DNA of 64,000 nt from Flavobacterium enshiense DK69 (lineage in GTDB: Bacteria; Bacteroidota; Bacteroidia; Flavobacteriales; Flavobacteriaceae): contig NZ_AVCS01000002.1 of the NCBI RefSeq assembly GCF_000498495.1, positions 1-64,000 on the forward strand, in the 5' to 3' direction. Every line of letters starts with the position of its first letter. Position 1 is the stretch's first letter. The position numbers were made by a program, and so were the translations under genes. The notes under the pieces were generated by a model that had not been told where the DNA came from, did not search any database, and saw nothing but the letters and a program-made list of their open reading frames with translations. Below, piece after piece: positions 51,439 to 59,100 of this stretch.

Positions 51439-52122
51439 CTAATGTAAAGGTCGGATTACTTCATTTCGGATGTTGCCATCGACCATTATCAGTTTTCTGT
51501 CGGCCATGTTTGCCAACTCCTCGTTATGCGTCACAATTACGAAAGTTTGCCCGAATTCGTCTCTGAGTTTGAAAAACAGCTGATGCAGATTTTCGGCTGA
51601 ATGCGTATCTAAATTTCCTGAAGGTTCGTCGGCAAAAATAACTGCAGGCTTATTTATTAAAGCTCTGGCAACGGCAACACGTTGTTGCTCCCCTCCTGAA
51701 AGTTCTCCAGGTTTGTGGTCGTATCGGTGTGATAATCCTAAATAATCCAATAAACGTTTTGCTTCCTCTTCGATTTCTTTTTTGTCTTTTCCCGCGATGA
51801 ATGCTGGAATGCAAACGTTCTCAAGCGCCGTAAATTCAGGTAAAAGCTGATGAAACTGGAAAATGAATCCTAATTTTAGATTTCGGAATTTGGAGATGGC
51901 TTTGTCGCTCATCTTCAGAAGATTTTCACCGTTGATGAACAATTCGGTTTCTTTCTCTGCAGTCGGTTTATCAAGTGTACCCATAATTTGAAGCAAAGTG
52001 GTTTTTCCCGCTCCCGAAGCTCCAACGATTGATACGACTTCTCCTTTTTTGATATGAAGGTTTACTCCTTTAAGGACGTGCAGTTTATCGAAATATTTAT
52101 GGATGTTTTTTACCTTGATCAT
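51439..52122 (-). CDS. ABC transporter ATPase, LolD/MacB type
   Basis: 227 aa from the ATG at 52122 ([12 protein letters not shown]); the adjacent ATG at 52125 is equally possible, and a long upstream extension to 52173 lacks homology. Walker [17 protein letters not shown]-loop [16 protein letters not shown], signature [15 protein letters not shown], Walker [14 protein letters not shown] and H-loop VTHNEE. The short insert after the Q-loop and the EPSGNLD phrase match LolD/FtsE/MacB subfamily, which act in lipoprotein release or efflux. No permease gene is adjacent, so its partner is encoded elsewhere. Confidence 0.9.
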   Translation of the reverse strand: MIKVKNIHKYFDKLHVLKGVNLHIKKGEVVSIVGASGAGKTTLLQIMGTLDKPTAEKETELFINGENLLKMSDKAISKFRNLKLGFIFQFHQLLPEFTALENVCIPAFIAGKDKKEIEEEAKRLLDYLGLSHRYDHKPGELSGGEQQRVAVARALINKPAVIFADEPSGNLDTHSAENLHQLFFKLRDEFGQTFVIVTHNEELANMADRKLIMVDGNIRNEVIRPLH

Positions 52123-52221
52123 CATTCTCAATTTGTACAAAGAAACGAAGATTTGACAAACTATTAAATCCAAGCGGCTATAAAATTCGTAAGTGTGTTT
52201 ATAAAGTTTAGTTAAAGAGAC

Positions 52222-52250
52222 TTTGATGTTTAGTTATATAGGTATATTTG
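52222..52250 (+). promoter_or_regulatory. Consensus promoter of msrA
   Basis: TTTG (52222-52225), 17 bases, TATATTTG (52243-52250): exact Bacteroidetes consensus, 18 bases before the ATG at 52269. Confidence 0.8.
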
Positions 52251-52268
52251 ATAAACAAAATTGAGACT

Positions 52269-52916
52269 ATGAAAAGTTTATTTTTTAGTTGTTTTGCGCT
52301 TGTTTTTATGTCTTGCGAAGGTAAAGACAAAGACAAGGCTGGTAGTGTAAATAAAGAAAACGAAATTGCGGTTATGGATAATCAAAAGCATGAAAAAGCA
52401 ACATTTGCAGGCGGATGTTTCTGGTGTACGGAAGCGCTTTTTTTGGAATTGAAAGGAGTGGAGAAAGTGATGCCGGGATATACCGGAGGAACGGTTAAAA
52501 ATCCATCTTATGAAGAAGTGTGTACAGGAACTACCGGTCATGCCGAAGCTATTGAAATTATTTATAATCCGGATTTGGTTTCTTACGAAGATTTATTGGA
52601 GGTTTTTTTCGGGACACACGATCCTACAACGTTAAACCGCCAAGGGGCTGATATTGGTACGCAATACAGAAGTGAAGTATTTTACCATTCGGAAGCACAG
52701 AAAAAAGAAGTCGAGAATTTTATTCAGTTGTTGAACGAACAAAATTTCTATGGTAAAAAAGTGGTGACCAAAGTTTCTGCTGCCAAGGAATTTTACCCGG
52801 CGGAAGATTACCATCAGAATTATTACAGCCGAAATAAAAATCAGGGATATTGTATGGCAGTTATCAGTCCGAAATTGGATAAACTGAAAAAAAACTACAA
52901 ATCGAAACTGAAATAA
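52269..52916 (+). CDS. msrA: Peptide-methionine (S)-S-oxide reductase, exported lipoprotein form
   Basis: 215 aa from the ATG at 52269. N-terminal lipoprotein signal MKSLFFSCFALVFMSC (acyl-Cys16), then a charged linker of ~30 residues and the MsrA domain. Catalytic GGCFWCTEALF with the nucleophile Cys, PGYTGGTVKNPSYEEVCTGTTGHAEAIEI, YRSEVFYHSEAQK and the C-terminal AEDYHQNYY. The enzyme repairs oxidised methionine; the lipobox places it in the periplasm or at a membrane rather than in the cytosol. A recycling thiol partner is not in the window. Monocistronic. Confidence 0.93.
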   Translation: MKSLFFSCFALVFMSCEGKDKDKAGSVNKENEIAVMDNQKHEKATFAGGCFWCTEALFLELKGVEKVMPGYTGGTVKNPSYEEVCTGTTGHAEAIEIIYNPDLVSYEDLLEVFFGTHDPTTLNRQGADIGTQYRSEVFYHSEAQKKEVENFIQLLNEQNFYGKKVVTKVSAAKEFYPAEDYHQNYYSRNKNQGYCMAVISPKLDKLKKNYKSKLK

Positions 52917-53014
52917 AGCTAAACCGATTTGTTAGGTTTATTTGAGGTAGGCAAAGCAATGTGACTGGAATTTTTGCATCGGATTTGTGCCTGATTTGTG
53001 AAAAAAAAAAGTAA

Positions 53015-53314
53015 ATGACAGAAACAGGAATAGTAAAAACAGAAAAGAGTTCACGAAACCGAAACCTGATTTTAGGCATTATTTTCGATTTGGTTGGATA
53101 TGCTTCTTACGGAGTTCCTTTTTTAGCTGAAATTACAGATGTGGTTTGGGCTCCGATAGCGGGGTTTGTGTTGTCACGTATGTATAAAGGAACGGTGGGA
53201 AGAGTAGGAGGGCTTTTGGAATTTCTGGAAGAATTGATTCCAGGAACGGATTTCATACCGACATTTACGTTAACGTGGATATATACTTATCTGATAAAGA
53301 AAGAGGAAAAGTAA
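53015..53314 (+). CDS. Small conserved protein, probably membrane-associated
   Basis: 99 aa. After a polar start (MTETGIVKTEKSSRNR) comes an amphipathic-to-hydrophobic stretch (NLILGIIFDLVGYASYGVPFLAEITDVVWAPIAGFVLSRMY) and a second one (LIPGTDFIPTFTLTWIYTYLIKK). Helices with DLVGYASYGVPFLAE-DVVWAPIAG-MYKG are a conserved phrase in Bacteroidetes small proteins of unknown function. No signal peptide. Isolated: 98 bases after msrA, convergent with the DUF6787 gene. Confidence 0.75.
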   Translation: MTETGIVKTEKSSRNRNLILGIIFDLVGYASYGVPFLAEITDVVWAPIAGFVLSRMYKGTVGRVGGLLEFLEELIPGTDFIPTFTLTWIYTYLIKKEEK

Positions 53315-53318
53315 ACAG

Positions 53319-53345
53319 AAGGAGGCTTATTGGTCTCCTTTTTTA
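53319..53345. terminator. Short terminator between convergent genes
   Basis: AAGGAG (53319-53324) / CTCCTT (53335-53340) with 10-nt loop and T-run on the plus strand; it overlaps the stop codon of the minus-strand gene at 53327. Confidence 0.6.
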
Positions 53346-53656
53346 TTTTCGAACGCGTCGGCGATAAATCCAAGTTTCATTCCGCGCAACATTTTGAAAA
53401 CAAAATTTTTAAAGAAAGTATGTTGCCCGAATATTGTTCCGATAAGAACAAGCAAAACTTTATATACAGGTAAAATTATCAGGATATAAAGCGCCCAATA
53501 AAATACCGGATGCAAATTATCCCTGGTAATACCTAACCATGTCAGGATGGGCTTCGAAAGAAAGGAAGCAGTGGTTCCGGTAATGGCAAAAACGATAAAT
53601 ATAATCGTCATCTGCCAGTTACTTTTTATACCCCAACGTTGTTTTAAATTAGACAT
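53327..53656 (-). CDS. DUF6787-type membrane protein
   Basis: 109 aa from the ATG at 53656 (MSNLKQRWGIKSNWQMTIIFIVFAITG). Two membrane helices, ~14-33 and ~48-75 (FYWALYILIILPVYKVLLVLIGTIFG). The N-terminal phrase LKxRWGIxSNWQ and the end FGQHTFFKNFVFKMLRGMKLGF are the family pattern. Function unknown. The minus-strand -7 box TATTTTTG lies at 53673-53680, and the upstream DUF6146 gene ends 28 bases before this ATG, so either a small operon or its own promoter is possible. Confidence 0.82.
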   Translation of the reverse strand: MSNLKQRWGIKSNWQMTIIFIVFAITGTTASFLSKPILTWLGITRDNLHPVFYWALYILIILPVYKVLLVLIGTIFGQHTFFKNFVFKMLRGMKLGFIADAFENKKGDQ

Positions 53657-53672
53657 TTTTAAAAAATATGCC

Positions 53673-53680
53673 CAAAAATA
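53673..53680 (-). promoter_or_regulatory. -7 box before the DUF6787 gene
   Basis: Minus strand TATTTTTG, 16 bases upstream of the ATG at 53656; no standard -33 element was looked for beyond the previous gene. Confidence 0.4.
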
Positions 53681-53684
53681 CAAA

Positions 53685-54152
53685 TTATGGTCGAGGCGTA
53701 AAACCTCCTAAGCGAATATTATTTTTTAACTGAAAATAAACCAGATAATTATAAAGCAGATAATTTACTTCGTAACCGTAATCTGTTCCGGTATCATAAT
53801 CAATATGCAGATTGAACAATTGTGAATCTAGTTTTGTTTTTGGTGAACGTACTCTATTGTTCCATTCGATTATCCATGGAGCATTACGGCTTTCCAGTTG
53901 TTTTTGTGTATAAACCCCACGTGGTTTAGCTGTTGATTGCAGCCACGGATTAAAACCGCCGTCGATAATTAATATCTCATATTTAATTTCTGGGTTTTTA
54001 ATCCAAAGGGAGTCGCTTGTAGTATTATTAGATTTGTTTTCAGCAACAGTCTTCGCATTCGGGTTATTTTCAGCCACGGGCTTCGATGTCGAATTACATC
54101 CGAACATTATAGTAACCAAGGTTACGACAAGTATGTAAATCAAGGTTTTCAT
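53685..54152 (-). CDS. DUF6146-type lipoprotein
   Basis: 156 aa from the ATG at 54152 (MKTLIYILVVTLVTIMFGC); an in-frame start 60 bases upstream would hide the lipobox and was rejected. Cys19 is the acylation site. Two near-identical PVAENNPNAK / TVAENKSNN stretches follow. The conserved part is YEILIIDGGFNPWLQSTAKPRGVYTQKQLESRNAPWIIEWNNRV with the C-terminal VNYLLYNYLVYFQLKNNIRLG. Function unknown; likely extracytoplasmic. Confidence 0.83.
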   Translation of the reverse strand: MKTLIYILVVTLVTIMFGCNSTSKPVAENNPNAKTVAENKSNNTTSDSLWIKNPEIKYEILIIDGGFNPWLQSTAKPRGVYTQKQLESRNAPWIIEWNNRVRSPKTKLDSQLFNLHIDYDTGTDYGYEVNYLLYNYLVYFQLKNNIRLGGFTPRP

Positions 54153-54210
54153 CACTTCGGAATTTACTGTAAAGTTACTAAAACTCAGGTAAAAGAAATA
54201 TCTAATTAAC

Positions 54211-54237
54211 AAAAAGCCAGACGTTTATGTCTGGCTT
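54211..54237 (-). terminator. Terminator after the DUF937 gene
   Basis: 9-bp stem (54214-54222 with 54229-54237), 6-nt loop, A-run at 54211-54215 giving the T-tract on the minus strand; 19 bases past the stop at 54256. Confidence 0.85.
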
Positions 54238-54255
54238 CTAGCTGTATGCTTTATT

Positions 54256-54807
54256 TTACTTTCCGAATAGTTTGCTGAGAATTCCGCTTAAAAAACCACC
54301 ACTTTTTCCGGAAACGGCTGCAGTGGCATCATTGATGTCTACTTTTCCGTCCCTGTTTTGATCCAATCCAAACTGGCCGCCGTATTTAGTGATGGCATCC
54401 ATTAATCCCGATCCGCCTCCGATAGAGTTAACAATATCAGAAACATTAAATCCAGGCTGATTAGGATCATTGGCCTTGCCTATTAAAGAACCCAATACGT
54501 TCGGGATCATATTCCCGGCGACATCAGATGCAGCATTAGAACTTAAACCAAATTTCTGTCCCAAATTGCCCGAAAGCTGTTCGGTCAACTGTTTTACAAC
54601 GGGATTTGAAGCATCAATATTTCCGCCATTTAAAAGTCCTGCAATATCGTTTACATTGCCTTGCGCTACCATATTTTGGAGCCCTAACAAAATACTGTTC
54701 CCGGTTTCGTTCATTACGGCCTCGTTATGCTCGTTTGGAACTGACGGATTTCTAACAATGGCATCACCACCAAATTGTTTTACTAATTCTGATATCTGAT
54801 CTAACAT
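54256..54807 (-). CDS. DUF937 protein with a C-terminal EF-hand loop
   Basis: 183 aa, no signal peptide. Low-complexity Gly/Asn/Ser-rich helical protein: DQISELVKQFGGDAIV, the NSILLGLQNMVAQGNVNDIAGLLNG repeat, LSGNLGQKFGLSSNAASDVAGNMIPNVLGSLIGKAN. Near the C-terminus a complete 12-residue EF-hand or dockerin-like loop D-x-N-x-D-G-x-V-x-x-x-D occurs (DQNRDGKVDIND). DUF937 members are abundant stress or secreted proteins of unknown role. Monocistronic with its own terminator; positioned next to the serine-biosynthesis genes but not in their operon. Confidence 0.82.
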   Translation of the reverse strand: MLDQISELVKQFGGDAIVRNPSVPNEHNEAVMNETGNSILLGLQNMVAQGNVNDIAGLLNGGNIDASNPVVKQLTEQLSGNLGQKFGLSSNAASDVAGNMIPNVLGSLIGKANDPNQPGFNVSDIVNSIGGGSGLMDAITKYGGQFGLDQNRDGKVDINDATAAVSGKSGGFLSGILSKLFGK

Positions 54808-54865
54808 TGAAATAAATTTTAAAGGTTGGATATCAAATTTAGCAAAAAATATTTACAAATTTGAG

Positions 54866-55822
54866 TTAATCGTTCTTTAACAAACTGATAATCTGCGTTG
54901 CCAGTTCTGTTCCGATTCGATCTTGGGCTTCCAATGTAGCGGCACCAATATGCGGAGTCATGGAAATCTTCGGATGCATCAAAACCTGAATGGCCGGCGT
55001 CGGTTCTTCTTCAAAAACATCCAAACCTGCGAAAAGTACTTTTTCTTCATCTAAAGCGTCAATAAGGGCCACTTCATCGATAACACCACCTCTGGCGCAA
55101 TTGATTATACCTACGCCATTTTTCATCATTGCAAATTCTTTGCTTCCAATTAAATGGTCACCTACTGCCGGGGTATGAACGGTGATGAAATCAGAATGTT
55201 TGAAAATATCTTCCAAAGGTTCTGTTTCGATGTTTACATTGATGAACTGGCCGTTATAGAAATCTACTTTGATTACCGCTTCGTCAACGTGTTTGTCTGT
55301 TGCCAGAACTTTCATTCCAAAGCCAAGCGCCATTCTGGCTACTTCACGCCCGATACGGCCAAAACCGATAATTCCGATGGTTTTTCCGCGAAGTTCGATA
55401 CCGTTCGTATAGGCTTTTTTCAGATTGTTGAATTGCGAATCGCCTTCCAAAGGCATGTTTCTGTTGGCATCATGTAAAAAACGAGCTCCCGAGAATAAGT
55501 GCGCGAAAACCAATTCGGCTACAGATTCCGAAGAAGAAGCCGGCGTATTGATTACGTGAATCCCTTTTTCAACGGCATAATCTACGTCGATATTGTCCAT
55601 TCCAACACCGCCACGACCGATGATTTTTAAAGAGGGGCAATTGTCTATAATATCTTTGCGTACTTTGGTTGCACTGCGAACTAAGAGTACAGAAATGTCA
55701 TTGTTGTTGATATAATTGGCAACCTGTTCTTGTGCTACTTTGGTTGTTATAACTTCAAATCCGGCTTTTTCAAGAGCGATGATACCGCTTTCTGATAGAC
55801 CGTCGTTTGCTAATATTTTCAT
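54866..55822 (-). CDS. serA: D-3-phosphoglycerate dehydrogenase
   Basis: 318 aa, the short ACT-less form. Substrate half GRGGVGMDNIDVDYAVEKGIHVINTPASSSESVAEL, Rossmann GIIGFGRIGREVA with the NAD-binding GxGxxG, and the catalytic R-E-H set in NCARGGVIDE, FEEEPTP and TPHIGAATLEAQDR. Oxidises 3-phosphoglycerate to phosphohydroxypyruvate, the first step of serine synthesis. Third gene in the order HAD phosphatase - serC - serA on the minus strand, 89 bases after serC, with a CAG heptad array in the gap. Confidence 0.95.
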   Translation of the reverse strand: MKILANDGLSESGIIALEKAGFEVITTKVAQEQVANYINNNDISVLLVRSATKVRKDIIDNCPSLKIIGRGGVGMDNIDVDYAVEKGIHVINTPASSSESVAELVFAHLFSGARFLHDANRNMPLEGDSQFNNLKKAYTNGIELRGKTIGIIGFGRIGREVARMALGFGMKVLATDKHVDEAVIKVDFYNGQFINVNIETEPLEDIFKHSDFITVHTPAVGDHLIGSKEFAMMKNGVGIINCARGGVIDEVALIDALDEEKVLFAGLDVFEEEPTPAIQVLMHPKISMTPHIGAATLEAQDRIGTELATQIISLLKND

Positions 55823-55882
55823 TTATTATTTTATTAATTTATGAAGGTAGATGGGAAAAGAGATCTTTCAAATACCACTTCT

Positions 55883-55917
55883 TCTTCTGCCTTCTGCCTT
55901 CTGCTATCTAATTACTG
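55883..55917 (-). repeat. CAGNNNN heptamer array at the serC 3' end
   Basis: On the serC sense strand: CAGTAAT, TAGATAG, CAGAAGG, CAGAAGG, CAGAAGA. The first unit contains the last codon CAG (Gln) and stop TAA of serC, as in the array at 11284-11367. Confidence 0.75.
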
Positions 55918-56985
55918 AATACTTTTTTCTAACTCTTTCATCACGTCAACTAAAACCTGAACGCTACCAATCGGCAATGCGTTGTACATAGAAGCCCTGT
56001 AACCTCCTACAGAACGGTGCCCTGTGATTCCCGAAATTCCTGCTGCTTTCCACATCGAATAGAAAAGTTCCTTATGATTTTCATCATTCAATACGAAGGT
56101 CGCATTCATGTTCGAACGGTCTTCTTTTACGGTAGTTCCTCTGAAAAGCGGGTTTCTGTCTATTTCTTCGTAAAGCAGTTTTGCTTTAGCTTCGTTGACT
56201 TTTTCAATTGCTGCGATTCCGCCAAGGTTTTTTAGCCATTGTAAGGTAAGAAGCGACGTATATACTGCAAAAACCGCAGGCGTATTGTACATGCTTTCCT
56301 TTTCAATATGCTGCTGATAGTTCATTATATTTGGAATCGCTCTTCCGGTTTTGCCAAGAATTTCTTCTTTTACAACAATCAGCGTTGTTCCGGCAGGGCC
56401 CATGTTTTTTTGGGCTCCGGCATAAATCAAATCGAATTTTGAAAAATCTAAAGTTCTGGAAAAAATATCCGAACTCATGTCGCAAACTATTGGAACATTT
56501 GTTTCCGGAAAGCTCCTCATTTGTGTTCCGAAAATAGTGTTGTTGCTGGTGCAGTGGAAATAATCTGCATCCGAAGGAATAGAATATTCTTTTGGAATAT
56601 AAACGTAATTGTCTGATTTAGAAGAAGCAACTACGACTGTTTCGCCGAAAGGTTTTGCTTCTTTGATGGCGTTGTTTGCCCAGGTTCCGGTGTCAAGATA
56701 GGCTGCTTTTCCGTCAACTTTCATTAGGTTATAAGGAACTCGCAAGAATTCCATGCTCGCGCCACCTTGTAAAAACACTGCCTGATAACCTTTTCCTGTT
56801 AAGCCTAAAAGCTCTAAAGCCAAGGCTCTGGCTTCCTCCATTACGGCCACGAAAGCCTTGTCTCTGTGGGAAATTTCAAGGATGGACAATCCCATACCGT
56901 TGAAATCTAATACTGCTTGTGATGCTTTTTCAAATACTTCCTGAGGCAGAATACACGGCCCGGCGCTGAAATTATGTTTTTTCAT
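55912..56985 (-). CDS. serC: Phosphoserine aminotransferase
   Basis: 357 aa class V aminotransferase. Opening HNFSAGPCILPQEVFEKA, PLP-binding region QGGASMEFLRVP, ADYFHCTSNNTIFGTQ, SDIFSRTLDFSKFDLIYAGAQKNMGPAGTTLIVV with the PLP lysine in AQKN, and C-terminal GGYRASMYNALP. Converts 3-phosphohydroxypyruvate and glutamate to phosphoserine and 2-oxoglutarate; also used in vitamin B6 synthesis in some species. The C-terminal Gln and stop are part of a heptad repeat. 3 bases after the HAD phosphatase gene. Confidence 0.97.
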   Translation of the reverse strand: MKKHNFSAGPCILPQEVFEKASQAVLDFNGMGLSILEISHRDKAFVAVMEEARALALELLGLTGKGYQAVFLQGGASMEFLRVPYNLMKVDGKAAYLDTGTWANNAIKEAKPFGETVVVASSKSDNYVYIPKEYSIPSDADYFHCTSNNTIFGTQMRSFPETNVPIVCDMSSDIFSRTLDFSKFDLIYAGAQKNMGPAGTTLIVVKEEILGKTGRAIPNIMNYQQHIEKESMYNTPAVFAVYTSLLTLQWLKNLGGIAAIEKVNEAKAKLLYEEIDRNPLFRGTTVKEDRSNMNATFVLNDENHKELFYSMWKAAGISGITGHRSVGGYRASMYNALPIGSVQVLVDVMKELEKSIQ

Positions 56986-56988
56986 TAT

Positions 56989-57390
56989 TTAGTCGTTAAA
57001 AACCTGGATTACTGCTTCTTTTTCTATCAATTCGGTAAATTTACCATTAAAACGGGTTGCTTTCACCAGATGGTTGTCAATCCAGTGATAGTTTCCTCCT
57101 CTTGGTTTACCAAATAAAATACTGTGGAATCTGAATCCGTGTTTATTCAGCCATTGCGTGGTTACTTCTCTGTGTTCTTCTGTTCTTGAGGTAAAGAAAC
57201 AAATCTGATGGCCTTCATCATACCATTTGTTGATGGTTTCCAGGGCATCGGGAAATGGCTCGCAGGTTGCCATTCTTTCGGGTTGTTCGTTGGGAACGTC
57301 TTCCGTAATTGTACCGTCAATGTCAATGAGGTAGTTCTTAATCCCGTTTGGTAAAACTGGACTAATGTTGTCTTTGTGTTGTAGTTGCAT
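56989..57390 (-). CDS. Small HAD-superfamily phosphatase, candidate phosphoserine phosphatase
   Basis: 133 aa from the ATG at 57390 (MQLQHKDNISPVLPNGIKNYL). HAD core without a cap domain: motif I YLIDIDGTITED (D-x-D-G-T), motif II FFTSRT, motif III lysine FGKPRGG and motif IV acidic WIDNH. It resembles proteins often mislabelled phosphoheptose isomerase. It ends 3 bases before serC, and serC-serA follow. Serine synthesis needs a phosphoserine phosphatase as last step and no serB-type gene is in this window, so I infer this as a candidate; cap-less HADs often act on larger substrates, so this is not certain. Confidence 0.6.
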   Translation of the reverse strand: MQLQHKDNISPVLPNGIKNYLIDIDGTITEDVPNEQPERMATCEPFPDALETINKWYDEGHQICFFTSRTEEHREVTTQWLNKHGFRFHSILFGKPRGGNYHWIDNHLVKATRFNGKFTELIEKEAVIQVFND

Positions 57391-57492
57391 TAGCGTTGTG
57401 TGTTTAATGCAAGCAAATTTCAAAATAAAAAACGAATTTATTTATAAAAAAACACAAATGGGATAATTATTATCATTTTCGGGACTAAAATG

Positions 57493-58551
57493 CTATATTT
57501 TTAATAAAAATGAAATAGTATCGACATTATCAGCATAATCACATAATTTTGGTTTTTGTGATTTTCCAAACAAAATACTGCGATTTATCAAATTATTTGA
57601 CACAATGCATTGGATTTTTTCCGAATCTTCTAACAGTCTACTTTTTATGGCTTCCAAATCGTCGTAATATTCATAAAAGACAGAAGAAATAGGGGAAGCA
57701 TATCCCGGATCTTCTTTTAAAGTCAAAAATTCGTTATCCAAAAGCTTAAAAAGGCTCATTAAGAATACTGCTTTGTTGTAATCGTAATTGTTGGCATACT
57801 TTTCATAATGAATAATGTCTCCATATTTATATATAGATTCAAAAAACATTTTGAAATCGTATCCTCTGGGAACAAAAAGCTTGGAAACATTTCGGCATCC
57901 CAAACCAAAATACCTGAAAATATCTTCTCCTAATGCTTCTAAATCTTCTTTGGATTCTTTTCCGTTAAGAACCGCAACAGAATTTCTGTTTTTGCGGATG
58001 ATGTTTGGCACATCTTTAAAATAATAATCAAAGTATCGCGCCGTATTGTTGCTTCCGGTGGCAATTACCGCGTCAAAATTTTCCAGTTTCCCTTCAATAA
58101 ACGTGATGTTGTCAGCCATTTCCGGAGCTACAGCGATGAGGTAATCGGCTAAGAAGGGAAGTAGCTTCTGATCGCTGGAAGACATTTTTACCAATACGTT
58201 ATGACCGGAAATCAATACGCTTAAAAAATCATGGAAACCCACCAGCGGAATGTTGCCGGCAAGAATTAATCCGACAGTTTTTGGCTGAACATTTGAAAAA
58301 TCATAAGCAGAAAGCCATTCATTCAAGTTTTCATCGGTTAATGCTTCTGCCCATGAATCTATTGCATAATGCACTTGTTCCGGTGTAAACCAACCATTAT
58401 GACTTTGCGATAACTGAATCAGATCGATAAACTTATCAAAGAACAAATCATTGTATAAGACGCCTACTTTTTTAGCAGAGTTATCCAATGAAAACTGGCT
58501 TAAAAATTTGCCTAATTCTATGAAAGCTGATTTTTTCTGATTAAGGTCCAT
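57493..58551 (-). CDS. Acyl-CoA reductase, LuxC family
   Basis: 352 aa. LuxC fold (aldehyde-dehydrogenase-like): LSQSHNGWFTPEQVHYAIDSWAEAL, VGLILAGNIPLVGFHDFLSVLISGHNVLVKMSSSDQ (NAD(P) site), FDAVIATGSNNTARYFDYYF, RKNRNSVAVLNG, and the catalytic Cys in FGLGCRNVSKLFVPRGY. Reduces acyl-CoA to aldehyde; no luciferase genes are present. The family is common in flavobacteria, which probably use it for fatty aldehyde in lipid or pigment metabolism. Its promoter overlaps that of the divergent ferredoxin gene. Confidence 0.9.
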   Translation of the reverse strand: MDLNQKKSAFIELGKFLSQFSLDNSAKKVGVLYNDLFFDKFIDLIQLSQSHNGWFTPEQVHYAIDSWAEALTDENLNEWLSAYDFSNVQPKTVGLILAGNIPLVGFHDFLSVLISGHNVLVKMSSSDQKLLPFLADYLIAVAPEMADNITFIEGKLENFDAVIATGSNNTARYFDYYFKDVPNIIRKNRNSVAVLNGKESKEDLEALGEDIFRYFGLGCRNVSKLFVPRGYDFKMFFESIYKYGDIIHYEKYANNYDYNKAVFLMSLFKLLDNEFLTLKEDPGYASPISSVFYEYYDDLEAIKSRLLEDSEKIQCIVSNNLINRSILFGKSQKPKLCDYADNVDTISFLLKI

Positions 58552-58555
58552 ATAA

Positions 58556-58587
58556 TTTGTTTATGATAGGTTTTGATTGTAATTTTG
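58556..58587 (+). promoter_or_regulatory. Consensus promoter of the ferredoxin gene
   Basis: TTTG (58556-58559), 20 bases, TAATTTTG (58580-58587): exact consensus, 32 bases before the ATG. Confidence 0.78.
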
Positions 58588-58589
58588 TG

Positions 58590-58597
58590 CAAATTTA
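58590..58597 (-). promoter_or_regulatory. -7 box of luxC, two bases from the divergent ferredoxin -7 box
   Basis: Minus strand TAAATTTG, 38 bases before the ATG at 58551. It lies next to the ferredoxin -7 box at 58580-58587, so RNA polymerase can hardly serve both at once. Confidence 0.55.
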
Positions 58598-58619
58598 CGC
58601 TTAATAATTAATATACGCT

Positions 58620-58970
58620 ATGGCAATCATAATAACAGACGAATGTATCAACTGCGGGGCATGTGAACCGGAGTGTCCAAATACTGCAATTTATGAAGGA
58701 GCAGACGACTGGAGATACAAAGACGGAACAAGTTTGAGAGGTAAAATCGTTCTTCCGGATGGAACTGAAGTGGATGCAGACGCTCCGCAAACGCCTATTT
58801 CTGATGACATTTACTTCATTGTTCCAGGAAAATGTACGGAATGTAAAGGATTCCATGAAGAGCCGCAATGTGCTGCCGTTTGTCCGGTAGATTGTTGTGT
58901 TCCGGATGATAATCATGTGGAAGACGAAGAAACGTTGTTAAACAGACAAGCATTTTTGCATAACGAATAA
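58620..58970 (+). CDS. 2[4Fe-4S] ferredoxin
   Basis: 116 aa. First cluster ligands C-x2-C-x2-C-x3-CP in [17 protein letters not shown]; second set in [22 protein letters not shown], with the longer loop (C-x2-C-x8-C-x3-CP). The ~35-residue insert between them ([26 protein letters not shown]) and the YFIVPGKC phrase are those of the bacterial 8Fe ferredoxin type that serves oxidoreductases. C-terminal acidic tail ([12 protein letters not shown]). Electron carrier in the cytosol; partner unknown. Divergent from luxC, which uses NAD(P)H, so a link is only positional. Confidence 0.94.
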   Translation: MAIIITDECINCGACEPECPNTAIYEGADDWRYKDGTSLRGKIVLPDGTEVDADAPQTPISDDIYFIVPGKCTECKGFHEEPQCAAVCPVDCCVPDDNHVEDEETLLNRQAFLHNE

Positions 58971-58994
58971 GTTTGTTTTCAAAGATTACTTAAT

Positions 58995-59032
58995 AAGCCT
59001 GAATTGTTGGATGACTTTTCAGGCTTTTTTAT
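58995..59032 (+). terminator. Ferredoxin terminator
   Basis: AAGCCTGAA (58995-59003) pairs with TTCAGGCTT (59018-59026), 14-nt loop, T-run after. Confidence 0.85.
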
Positions 59033-59034
59033 AA

Positions 59035-59078
59035 AATGAAAAAACCGCTTTGTAAAAAGACAGATTTACGCAGCGGTT
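59035..59078 (-). terminator. Terminator after the S9 peptidase gene
   Basis: Minus strand stem AACCGCT / AGCGGTT (59072-59078 with 59043-59049) and inner TAAA/TTTA pairing, followed by TTTTTTC; 23 bases past the stop at 59101. Confidence 0.8.
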
Positions 59079-59100
59079 ATTATTTTATTGATTAATAACT

